This document shows positions 48,911-55,640 of a DNA stretch of 64,000 nt, piece by piece. Location of the stretch: assembly GCA_046048875.1 (NCBI GenBank), contig JBJOFG010000008.1, positions 140,215-204,214 on the forward strand. Direction: 5' to 3'. Under the pieces are notes generated by a model. That model was not told where the DNA came from and made no database searches. It saw nothing but the letters and a program-made list of their open reading frames with translations. This stretch comes from CAIZGX01 sp046048875 (lineage in GTDB: Bacteria; Bacteroidota; Bacteroidia; Flavobacteriales_D; Sanyastnellaceae). The translations under genes were made by a program, and so were the position numbers. Each line of letters starts with the position of its first letter. The first letter of the stretch is position 1.

Positions 48911-50392
48911 GTGGAATTGGATCGCGTTGTTTTATCACCTGCCCAGAAATCGTTGAGGATTAACCTCAATAAAGATATCTACGGAACATTTGCAGAAATT
49001 GGTGCTGGCCAAGAGGTCGTGCGTCATTTCTTTCGTGCTGGAGGTGCAAGTGGTACCATTGCAAAAGCCATGAGTGCTTACGACAAGGATTTCAGTGATG
49101 CGATTTACGGGAAGGAAGAGAAGGGAAGATACGTGTGCAAAGCTCGCGTAGACAACATGCTCAATCACGAGTATCGATTGATTGAAGAGCGTTTGAATCG
49201 CGACGACCATCCAACAAAAGAATTTTTCAGTTACGCAAATACATTTGCAACCATTAATTTCCAAAAGACTATTCAAGGTCATGGATGGATGGGGGTGAAG
49301 TTTCAAACTGCGGCGAATAGAGAGCCGAACGTGGTGATTATTCATGCTCGTTTGCATGAGAGCGATGTTCTTTTGCAGCAAGCTACCGTGGGGACGCTTG
49401 GCGTGAATTTGCTTTATGGTTGTTTTTACACATTTAAACAACCTAAAGAATTGTTGCTTTCGTTGTATGATAATTTAAACCGGGATCAGGTTGAAATTGA
49501 TACCATACAATTTAGCGGTCCCGATTTCGAGCACGTAGACAACCGTATTATGTCTCTGCAATTGGTGAAGAATGGAATGACCGAAGCGGTTATTTTTTCA
49601 CCAGATGGTGAAAACCTTCAGGCGGCAGATGTTCTTTATAAGAAACATATCTTGGCTTTACGCGGATCATTCAGACCGGTAACAAAAGTGAATATTGATA
49701 TGATTGCGAAGGGCTTGAAAAAGTTCGAAGCAGACAATAAAGTGGATCCAGAAAAAGTTCAAGTGTTGTTTGAAATAACACTGAATAATTTGCGTTCGGA
49801 GGGGGAGATAGACGAGCAAGACTTTTTAGATCGTGCGGAAGTCCTGTGTTCATTGGGTCAGACTGTATTGGTTTCCAACTATTCGAAGTACTACAAGTTA
49901 GCAGAGTATTTTTCTAAGTACACGAACGAACGCATGGGAATTATCATGGGTACAAACATGATGGTAGAATTGTTCGACGAAAAGTATTACCGCAATTTGA
50001 ATGGAGGAATTCTTGCCGCTTTCGGAATATTGTTCAGTCGTGACTTGAAGATTTATTTGTACCCTTGGTTCGACGAGAAGTCACAGACGATATACACGAC
50101 GAAGAATTGTCCTGTTCATCCGCGTTTGCAGCCATTGTTTAATTATATGGTAGATAACAAGCGTATCATAGACATATCTGAGTATAATCCAGATGTGTTA
50201 TCGATTTATTCGAAAGATGCTTTAGAACGTATTCAGAATGGACATGGTGGTTGGGAAGAAATGGTTCCTACGTACGTGGACACGTTGATTAAAGAAAATA
50301 AATTGTTCGGATATGATCCAGAACAAACACCCAATCCAGATTATACGCCACCTGTTAGAACCAAGTGGAGCGAGTCGTTGAATTCAAATTAA
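48911..50392 (+). CDS. large conserved protein of unknown function
   Basis: A 493-residue cytosolic protein without signal peptide or membrane segment. Patterns such as EIGAGQEVVRHFFRAGGASGTIAKAMSAYDKDFSDAIYG, HARLHESDVLLQQATVGTLGVNLLYGCF and LVSNYSKYYKLAEYFSKY recur in a family found in Bacteroidota and cyanobacteria, often labelled as a TonB-dependent receptor without support. It starts with GTG at 48911, preceded by an AGGAAA stretch that is an unusually good ribosome-binding site for this phylum. It lies 22 bp before metK and may be co-transcribed with it. Function is unknown. Confidence 0.75.
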   Translation: MELDRVVLSPAQKSLRINLNKDIYGTFAEIGAGQEVVRHFFRAGGASGTIAKAMSAYDKDFSDAIYGKEEKGRYVCKARVDNMLNHEYRLIEERLNRDDHPTKEFFSYANTFATINFQKTIQGHGWMGVKFQTAANREPNVVIIHARLHESDVLLQQATVGTLGVNLLYGCFYTFKQPKELLLSLYDNLNRDQVEIDTIQFSGPDFEHVDNRIMSLQLVKNGMTEAVIFSPDGENLQAADVLYKKHILALRGSFRPVTKVNIDMIAKGLKKFEADNKVDPEKVQVLFEITLNNLRSEGEIDEQDFLDRAEVLCSLGQTVLVSNYSKYYKLAEYFSKYTNERMGIIMGTNMMVELFDEKYYRNLNGGILAAFGILFSRDLKIYLYPWFDEKSQTIYTTKNCPVHPRLQPLFNYMVDNKRIIDISEYNPDVLSIYSKDALERIQNGHGGWEEMVPTYVDTLIKENKLFGYDPEQTPNPDYTPPVRTKWSESLNSN

Positions 50393-50414
50393 ATAGAAAA
50401 ATAAATAAGTAGAT

Positions 50415-51677
50415 ATGTCATATTTTTTCACATCAGAGTCTGTGTCTGAAGGGCACCCAGATAAAGTAGCCGATCAAATTTCAGATGCATTGATTGATGC
50501 GTTTTTAGCTCAAGATCCCGAGTCGAAAGTGGCTTGTGAGACTTTGGTAACAACAGGACAAGTGGTTGTAGCCGGAGAGGTGAAGTCTCAGGCTTATGTA
50601 GATCTTCAGGATATTATTCGTGATACCATTTCTGAAATTGGATACACGAAGAGCGAGTATATGTTCGAAGCGAAGTCGTGCGGTATTTTATCTGCCATTC
50701 ACGAACAGTCTGCCGATATTAATCAAGGGGTAGACAAGAAGAACAAGAAAGACCAAGGTGCTGGTGACCAAGGAATGATGTTCGGTTATGCAACCAACGA
50801 AACCGACAACTACATGCCACTTCCTTTGGAGTTAGCACATTCGTTGTTGCGCGAATTGTCTGCCATTCGCAGAGAAGGAAAGCAAATGAAGTACTTGCGT
50901 CCAGATGCGAAGAGCCAAGTGACGATTGAATATTCAGACGATCACAAGCCAATGGGTATTTCTGCCATTGTGGTGAGTACACAGCACGATGATTTCGATA
51001 AGGAAGCGAAGATGTTGGCGAAGATCAAAGAAGATGTTCGCACGATCTTAATTCCTCGTGTAATGAAGAAGCAACCGAAGCGTATTCAGAAGTTGTTTGA
51101 TGGAAAGTATGCGTTGCACGTGAATCCAACTGGGAAGTTTGTAATCGGTGGTCCTCACGGAGATACCGGATTAACGGGAAGAAAAATTATTGTAGATACA
51201 TACGGTGGGAAGGGTGCACACGGTGGTGGGGCATTCAGCGGAAAAGATCCAAGTAAGGTAGACCGCAGTGCAGCGTATGCAATGCGTCACATTGCGAAGA
51301 ACTTAGTTGCAGCGGGTGTTTGCGATGAAGTGTTAGTTCAAGTTGCTTATGCCATAGGTGTAGCTAAGCCAGTAGGATTCTATGTGAATACTTACGGAAC
51401 TGCTCGCGTTGCAATGAACGACGGACAAATAGCATCTTTGATATCAAAGAATGTTGGAATGACTCCGTATGAAATTGAAACGCGTTTCAACTTGCGTACA
51501 CCTATGTACAAGGAAACAGCAAGTTACGGTCACATGGGAAGAACTCCTAAGACAGTAACGAAGACGTTCAAAATGCCAAACGGTCAGAAGCCAAAAACGA
51601 TGAAGGTAAATTTATTCCCTTGGGAAGAAACGGCAGAGACTTCGAAGAATTTCAAGAAAATATTCGGAATTAAATAA
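50415..51677 (+). CDS. metK: S-adenosylmethionine synthetase
   Basis: Makes S-adenosylmethionine from ATP and methionine. The 420-residue protein has the family motifs ESVSEGHPDKVADQISDALID, DQGAGDQGMMFGYA, FVIGGPHGDTGLTGRKI and the P-loop-like GKGAHGGGAFSGKDPSKVDRSAAYAMR. The length is near the usual 380-420. It is terminated by a good hairpin at 51683. There is no SAM riboswitch in the 22-bp gap before it. Confidence 0.97.
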   Translation: MSYFFTSESVSEGHPDKVADQISDALIDAFLAQDPESKVACETLVTTGQVVVAGEVKSQAYVDLQDIIRDTISEIGYTKSEYMFEAKSCGILSAIHEQSADINQGVDKKNKKDQGAGDQGMMFGYATNETDNYMPLPLELAHSLLRELSAIRREGKQMKYLRPDAKSQVTIEYSDDHKPMGISAIVVSTQHDDFDKEAKMLAKIKEDVRTILIPRVMKKQPKRIQKLFDGKYALHVNPTGKFVIGGPHGDTGLTGRKIIVDTYGGKGAHGGGAFSGKDPSKVDRSAAYAMRHIAKNLVAAGVCDEVLVQVAYAIGVAKPVGFYVNTYGTARVAMNDGQIASLISKNVGMTPYEIETRFNLRTPMYKETASYGHMGRTPKTVTKTFKMPNGQKPKTMKVNLFPWEETAETSKNFKKIFGIK

Positions 51678-51682
51678 AACGA

Positions 51683-51709
51683 AAAGCCCTCGAGAGAGGG
51701 CTTTTTTTT
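51683..51709 (+). terminator. rho-independent terminator after metK
   Basis: AAAGCCCTC and GAGGGCTTT pair around GAGA, followed by a run of T residues. It lies 5 bp after the metK stop and contrasts with the mini-hairpin arrays at other gene ends. Confidence 0.92.
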
Positions 51710-51940
51710 GGTATTTGTGTTGCTCAGATGTCGTTTTGAAATTGAAGGTTGATCCTTTAGTAATTTCCGTTTTCGCTTACAACTAATTTCTGAAATACGC
51801 TTCTGTTCTCTCCGTTTTTATGAAGAAATTTTGATGGCTTTTTTTATTGTTTCTTTTAAAGTTCTTTTTCGTTAGTGCTCACTGTAATTTTTTCAGGCAT
51901 TGTACTATGTTAGACAATAATGACAAAGGATTACTTGTAT
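51710..51940. other. intergenic region with nothing recognised
   Basis: About 230 bp of AT-rich sequence between metK and a convergent regulator gene. I see no ORF of support, RNA, promoter or repeat. Confidence 0.4.
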
Positions 51941-52228
51941 TCACAGAAATGTGATATAAGATTTAAGTGCAGATACATAATTGTTGAAGGCGTTTTCTCC
52001 TTTTGCAGTTATTGTGATTTTTGTAACAGGATATTTTCCTTTAAACGTTTTTTTTATTTTGATGTATCCAGCTTTTGATAGCTTGTCTAATTGAACACTT
52101 AGATTGCCTGCCGAGGAATTTGTTTGCTCTTTAAGATAAACGAATTCAGCTTCCTCAAGTCCTACGAGTAATGACATTACCGCTAGTCTAAGTTGGGAAT
52201 GAAGAAGCGGGTCAAGTTCTTCAAACAT
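51941..52228 (-). CDS. winged-helix transcriptional regulator
   Basis: A 95-residue single-domain winged-helix protein of the HTH_34/MarR-ArsR fold. LHSQLRLAVMSLLVGLEEAEFVYLKEQTNSSAGNLSVQLDKLSKAGYIKIKKTFKGKYPVTKITITAKGENAFNNYVSAL covers the recognition helix and the two wings. It overlaps the end of the membrane gene upstream by 8 bp. The promoter of the two genes holds an inverted repeat that could be its binding site. This arrangement suggests an autorepressed membrane-regulator pair. Confidence 0.88.
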   Translation of the reverse strand: MFEELDPLLHSQLRLAVMSLLVGLEEAEFVYLKEQTNSSAGNLSVQLDKLSKAGYIKIKKTFKGKYPVTKITITAKGENAFNNYVSALKSYITFL

Positions 52229-52802
52229 TTGAATTCTTCATTAGTAGGCCAGGAATAATACACGATAGAACTACTGCAATTGCTGCGAATAAGTAATTGA
52301 GACTTGTATCTGTGGTCAAGCTGAAAATTGTCAATGAAGCGCTGAGTACTCCACCGAAAATAGAGGGTTTGTGCTTGGTAATTCCCCCAGTAACATAGAC
52401 AGTTGTGCCCAACATCATGGGTAGAAATTTCAGAGATAACAAAGTATTTGTTATTAATGAATACATAGAAGTAACAGCAAACATCATCGCAAATGCCGTG
52501 AAGGTATAAAAGTATATTTTTTCTGATTTTGAAATGGCTGTTTCAGTTATGTCATCCTTTTTCTTATTGAAAATAGATCCAACTGCACCTAAGGGAAAAA
52601 TAAGCCAGAGCCATTGAGAAATTGTATTTCCGGTTTCTTTGAAAGAGGATAGTAGTAGGAAGTTGCTGAAATAATAGATCAGAAGAATGCTTCCCCACCA
52701 CAGGTAGTAGAACGAAGCATTGGTTTTAACACGCTTCGCAGATTCAAGTGATTTTTGAATGGTATTAACTGAATCAGATAATGACATTTTATTGGTTTCC
52801 AT
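52221..52802 (-). CDS. predicted membrane protein, unknown function
   Basis: A 193-residue protein with about five hydrophobic segments (around 29-51, 63-78, 96-115, 122-140 and 148-185). The N-terminal 25 residues are cytoplasmic and Ser/Lys-rich. It resembles small Bacteroidota membrane proteins linked to HTH_34 regulators. There is no motif that gives a function. It shares a promoter with the downstream winged-helix regulator. Confidence 0.75.
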   Translation of the reverse strand: METNKMSLSDSVNTIQKSLESAKRVKTNASFYYLWWGSILLIYYFSNFLLLSSFKETGNTISQWLWLIFPLGAVGSIFNKKKDDITETAISKSEKIYFYTFTAFAMMFAVTSMYSLITNTLLSLKFLPMMLGTTVYVTGGITKHKPSIFGGVLSASLTIFSLTTDTSLNYLFAAIAVVLSCIIPGLLMKNSNV

Positions 52803-52818
52803 TTTACGTAGTTTTACA

Positions 52819-52850
52819 CAAATGTAAAGTGGTTTATATTGTAAACCAAA
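52819..52850 (-). promoter_or_regulatory. promoter with inverted repeat in the spacer
   Basis: On the minus strand TTTG (52850..52847) and TACATTTG (52826..52819) are 20 nt apart, a full consensus promoter. The spacer and -33 edge hold the inverted repeat GGTTTA-N5-TAAACC (52831..52847), well placed for a repressor to block polymerase. The adjacent winged-helix regulator is the natural candidate. Confidence 0.75.
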
Positions 52851-52888
52851 TTGGCGTTAGAAATTCTTTTGTTGTGATAGAGAAAGCA

Positions 52889-53251
52889 TTATCTCCGAAG
52901 AATTTTCTCCAAACTTTTTCCCTTCGCTAATTCATCAACTAATTTATCGAGATAACGAATGTTTCGGGTTAAGGGATTTTGAATTTCTTCAATGCGGTAA
53001 CCGCAGATGAGTCCTTTTATTTGATTCGCGTTTGGATTCAATGTTGCCCGATTGAAGAACACTTCGAAAGTTACTTTTTCCACAATGAGATCTTCCATGG
53101 TTTTCTTGTCGAATCCGGTAAGCCAAGTAATAACTTCATCTAACTCTTCTTGCGTCCTACCTTTTCGAATGATTTTATTGAGGTAAAGGGGATATACTCC
53201 AGCGAAAGTGAGTTTAGCAATGCGTTCGTTGTGTTCAGTGGTGGTGTTCAT
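52889..53251 (-). CDS. DUF2200 family protein
   Basis: A 120-residue cytosolic protein covering the DUF2200 family fully, with RIAKLTFAGVYPLYLNKIIRKGRTQEELDEVITWLTGF, then FFNRATLNPNANQIKGLICGYRIEEIQNPLTRNIRYLDKLVDELAKGKSLEKILR. The family is common in Gram-positive and Bacteroidota genomes, function unknown. It follows the membrane gene at 53255..53806 by 3 bp. Confidence 0.92.
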   Translation of the reverse strand: MNTTTEHNERIAKLTFAGVYPLYLNKIIRKGRTQEELDEVITWLTGFDKKTMEDLIVEKVTFEVFFNRATLNPNANQIKGLICGYRIEEIQNPLTRNIRYLDKLVDELAKGKSLEKILRR

Positions 53252-53254
53252 CTT

Positions 53255-53806
53255 TTAAACCAAGTAGCGCGCATATTCCGCTTTATTCCATTGATAAACG
53301 ATACCCAAGCATCCTGCAATTAAAATGCTGTACACAATGGGTGCACTGTGAACTGATCTGTAATATTCAGAATTGTGAATGAGGATCCACATGGTTGTGG
53401 AAACAATTCCGGCAAAGACGAGACAACGCGTAAGAATAACGCCCATGTAATTATTCAATCGCTTCATATCGGAAGGATATTTAAACAGGGTAGAGGTCCA
53501 GGGTTCCTTTTTACCAAGGAATAAATACCCGACGAAATAACTGAATGAATATCCTTTCTCCGCTGGAAATAGATTCGTGGGTTTGTAAGTCCGAATAAAA
53601 AATGTGTAAAGTGAATAGGCGGTCAAGATTGAAAGAATTACAATCAACACGGTCCAAGATGAAACTCCGCCTACAGTAACCAACGGATTTGCTTCTTTCG
53701 AGAGGTCAGGCGTAAGGGTATGTGTGCAATACGCGTCGTAACTGCGCGAGAAAAGTATCCAGGCTGTTACGGAAATGAATTTTAGATTTTTGGATAGTTT
53801 CAGCAT
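53255..53806 (-). CDS. predicted membrane protein, unknown function
   Basis: A 183-residue protein with four hydrophobic segments (about 5-22, 48-70, 118-141 and 149-170), a YTHTLTPDLSKEANPLV loop near the N-terminus and KYPSDMKRLNNYMGVILTRC before the third segment. I do not recognise the family. It lies 14 bp upstream of a mini-hairpin array that abuts the SRPBCC gene stop. Confidence 0.65.
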   Translation of the reverse strand: MLKLSKNLKFISVTAWILFSRSYDAYCTHTLTPDLSKEANPLVTVGGVSSWTVLIVILSILTAYSLYTFFIRTYKPTNLFPAEKGYSFSYFVGYLFLGKKEPWTSTLFKYPSDMKRLNNYMGVILTRCLVFAGIVSTTMWILIHNSEYYRSVHSAPIVYSILIAGCLGIVYQWNKAEYARYLV

Positions 53807-53840
53807 ATGCTAAAAGTAGTTAAATTCAGCTGATGACTTA

Positions 53841-53892
53841 ATTCTTCGAATCAATTGCTCCGCAATCAATCTTTCAGATCAATCCTTCGGAT
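53841..53892. repeat. mini-hairpin array abutting a stop codon, linker CA
   Basis: ATTC-TTC-GAAT (53841), ATTGC-TCC-GCAAT (53854), ATCT-TTC-AGAT (53869) and ATCC-TTC-GGAT (53882), each separated by CA. All stems pair perfectly. The last unit ends at the base before the stop of the SRPBCC gene. On the transcript strand the linker reads TG, the same as the array before dnaB. Confidence 0.95.
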
Positions 53893-54351
53893 TTAGATTT
53901 CACAAAATTCTTTTAAGGCCTTAAGAGCATTTGGAAAAGCTCCGCTCATGTATTCTACGAATTCATCTGCTGTATCAAGGTCAACGGTAACTGAAGTGGT
54001 GCCGTCGGTTTCATTAAACGAATAGTTTTCGAATCCGTTTGCCCATTTTTCTACTTGAGGGCCGGTAGTAATTTCAATATCGTTCTGAACTAAACCGTAA
54101 TGACGAATAGAAACAAACTTATTCGGAATTAAATCGAAAATCTCCGACACCATACCCGCTTTCTTTCCTTTTTCATCTGTTCCTACAAATAACATTTTGC
54201 TTCCCTTTGCCCAATTTCCTTCATAACTCGAAGTTGGATTGAACTTCGCCGTCCATTTCTCGTAGGTTGATTTATTGCTAATGCCCAACATGTTGTCATA
54301 GACTTTACTTGCAGGTGCATTGATGTGGACGGTGAATTGTAGTTTTTTCAT
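53893..54351 (-). CDS. SRPBCC (START/AHSA1-like) protein
   Basis: A 152-residue protein with the SRPBCC fold: LQFTVHINAPASKVYDNMLGISNKSTYEKWTAKFNPTSSYEGNWAKGSKMLFVG, then MVSEIFDLIPNKFVSIRHYGL and NYSFNETDGTTSVTVDLD. These proteins bind hydrophobic ligands or assist Hsp90 in eukaryotes; the ligand here is unknown. The gene is separate from its neighbours and followed directly by a mini-hairpin array. Confidence 0.85.
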   Translation of the reverse strand: MKKLQFTVHINAPASKVYDNMLGISNKSTYEKWTAKFNPTSSYEGNWAKGSKMLFVGTDEKGKKAGMVSEIFDLIPNKFVSIRHYGLVQNDIEITTGPQVEKWANGFENYSFNETDGTTSVTVDLDTADEFVEYMSGAFPNALKALKEFCEI

Positions 54352-54468
54352 GGTTGATTTTGTTTTGTAGTTGTTCAGAGACTCACAAAGTTAAAATAGT
54401 TGCTTTATGTGATAACCTTGTTCTTATTATCAAGTGCTTCTACTTCCAATCTGCCTGTGAACTTTTTC

Positions 54469-54559
54469 GTTGGTAAGTCACACTAACCACTTCCCATTTT
54501 TTTTCGATTTAATTAATTGAAGAAATAGGTTTTCAGTTGGTTAGTGCCACTAACCAACT
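54469..54559. repeat. two related inverted repeats downstream of the HigBA-type genes
   Basis: A perfect 12-bp palindrome arm pair with one central base lies at 54535..54559 (AGTTGGTTAGTG and its complement around C). A degenerate relative (GTTGGTAAGT-CAC-ACTAACCAC) lies at 54469..54490. They are 44 bp apart, in the gap 54352..54570. They may be the ends of a small mobile element or regulatory sites. No T-run supports a terminator. Confidence 0.7.
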
Positions 54560-54570
54560 AGTAGAGGAAA

Positions 54571-54894
54571 TTAAATTTTCACAAAATTGTTCTCAAGTTT
54601 AACCTGAAAGCTGATTTCGGCTTTGAGTGCTTGAAACACTTTTAGAATAGTGTCGATGCTCGCGCTGTTAGCGCTGTTTTCGAGTTTAGAGATTTGTGCT
54701 TTCTGAACACCAATCAATTGTCCCAATTGTTCTTGTGTGAGGTTCCGTTCTTTTCGGGTGGTTTTGATCATTTGTCCCAATAAGTCCATGCGCAGCTCGT
54801 ATTCATATTTCTCTCGACCTGGATTTCCCCTCTTTCCAATGAATTTGTCTTTCATTTCGTCGAGGGTGTATGATTTAATTTTTTTAGTTGGCAT
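54571..54894 (-). CDS. XRE-family antitoxin, HigA-type
   Basis: A 107-residue antitoxin. The C-terminal half is a helix-turn-helix of the XRE class (IKTTRKERNLTQEQLGQLIGVQKAQISKLENSANSASIDTILKVFQALKAEISFQVKLE). The N-terminal half (TLDEMKDKFIGKRGNPGREKYEYELRMDLLG) is the helical part found in antitoxins paired with Gp49-like toxins. It follows its toxin by 10 bp, the toxin-first order typical of HigBA. It likely binds its own promoter. Confidence 0.9.
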   Translation of the reverse strand: MPTKKIKSYTLDEMKDKFIGKRGNPGREKYEYELRMDLLGQMIKTTRKERNLTQEQLGQLIGVQKAQISKLENSANSASIDTILKVFQALKAEISFQVKLENNFVKI

Positions 54895-54904
54895 TTGAAC
54901 TCTT

Positions 54905-55237
54905 TTATTTATTTAGAAAATATTCTTTTCTTGCGATAATTGCTCTTTCGATTTCTCTGTTTGGGACTTTGTCAACTTTTTTGACAAAGCCATGGGTGGC
55001 TACGACGAGCGTTTTGTTCTTTTTGCTCTTATCCCAAAAGGCCAGTAATCGAATTTGAATTCCAGCATGTAACGTTCTGAATTCCCAGATATCAGAACTT
55101 AGTTTTTTAAACAAAGTTGCGTCGTTGCACAGGGCTGCACGGTCAATGTTGTACAAAATCTTCAGCTGGGTTTTAGGATTTTGTTTTTCAATAAAATCAT
55201 GCGCTTCTTCCAAGAATATAGTGTCAAAATATTTCAT
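54905..55237 (-). CDS. RelE/HigB-type (Gp49-like) toxin
   Basis: A 110-residue mRNA-interferase-like toxin with the pattern LEEAHDFIEKQNPKTQLKILYNIDRA, then LSSDIWEFRTLHAGIQIRLLAFWDKSKKNKTLVVATHGFVKKVDKVPNREIERAIIARKEYF, matching the DUF891/Gp49 group of the RelE superfamily. It is first in the operon, upstream of its XRE antitoxin. The conserved Arg and His/Lys residues of the family are present. Its likely action is ribosome-dependent mRNA cleavage. Confidence 0.92.
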   Translation of the reverse strand: MKYFDTIFLEEAHDFIEKQNPKTQLKILYNIDRAALCNDATLFKKLSSDIWEFRTLHAGIQIRLLAFWDKSKKNKTLVVATHGFVKKVDKVPNREIERAIIARKEYFLNK

Positions 55238-55261
55238 CGACTAGAAAATTGGAAGGTGTGA

Positions 55262-55269
55262 CAAAGGTA
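55262..55269 (-). promoter_or_regulatory. -7 element TACCTTTG of the HigBA-type operon
   Basis: TACCTTTG on the minus strand is an exact TAnnTTTG match 25 bp before the toxin ATG. A -33 TTTG is not clear, with TTTA instead. Confidence 0.5.
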
Positions 55270-55474
55270 ATACAGGTTTCTAAATATAGATACATATGCG
55301 TGGAAATTTATTTTGTAATGAGTGATATCTCGCGTGAATCAAAAGTATTTGAATAGATAATGGGCTTCGAAAATGCTTATGCGACGATATGCGCCTAATA
55401 TTCTATCAAGAATCCACCTCCACAAAGAGATTCAGTAGCTATGGAATAAAAATCCAGATATATCCCTCGCATAT

Positions 55475-55538
55475 ATTGCTTCGCAATTGATCTGAGGAAC
55501 TCAGATTGATCCGCTTCGCGGATTGATTGCAACGCAAT
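55475..55538. repeat. mini-hairpin array upstream of dnaB, linker TG
   Basis: ATTGC-TTC-GCAAT (55475), ATCTGAG-GAA-CTCAGAT (55490), ATCCGC-TTC-GCGGAT (55509) and ATTGC-AAC-GCAAT (55526), each joined by TG. All stems (5, 7, 6 and 5 bp) pair perfectly. The array lies in the 403-bp gap between the toxin gene and dnaB, about 100 bp before the dnaB start. The remainder of the gap holds a promoter-like pair only. Confidence 0.95.
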
Positions 55539-55580
55539 TCAAGTTATTCACAAAGTATCTTCAATCCAAGTTGTAAAACT

Positions 55581-55616
55581 TTTGACCCCACAATCAATTA
55601 CTCTGAACTAATTTTG
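55581..55616 (+). promoter_or_regulatory. candidate dnaB promoter
   Basis: TTTG at 55581..55584 and TAATTTTG at 55609..55616 fit the consensus but with a 24-nt spacer, longer than usual. The dnaB ATG is at 55641. Confidence 0.4.
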
Positions 55617-55640
55617 AGGTCCTTCTTGAACCGAAAACCT

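Noticed and set aside
54352..54570. tRNA or small RNA in the gap
   Set aside because: No cloverleaf or promoter-terminator pair is seen; only the inverted repeats.
55527..55640. Upstream TTG start of dnaB
   Set aside because: The extension encodes mini-hairpin sequence and has no similarity to DnaB N-termini; the ATG at 55641 fits.
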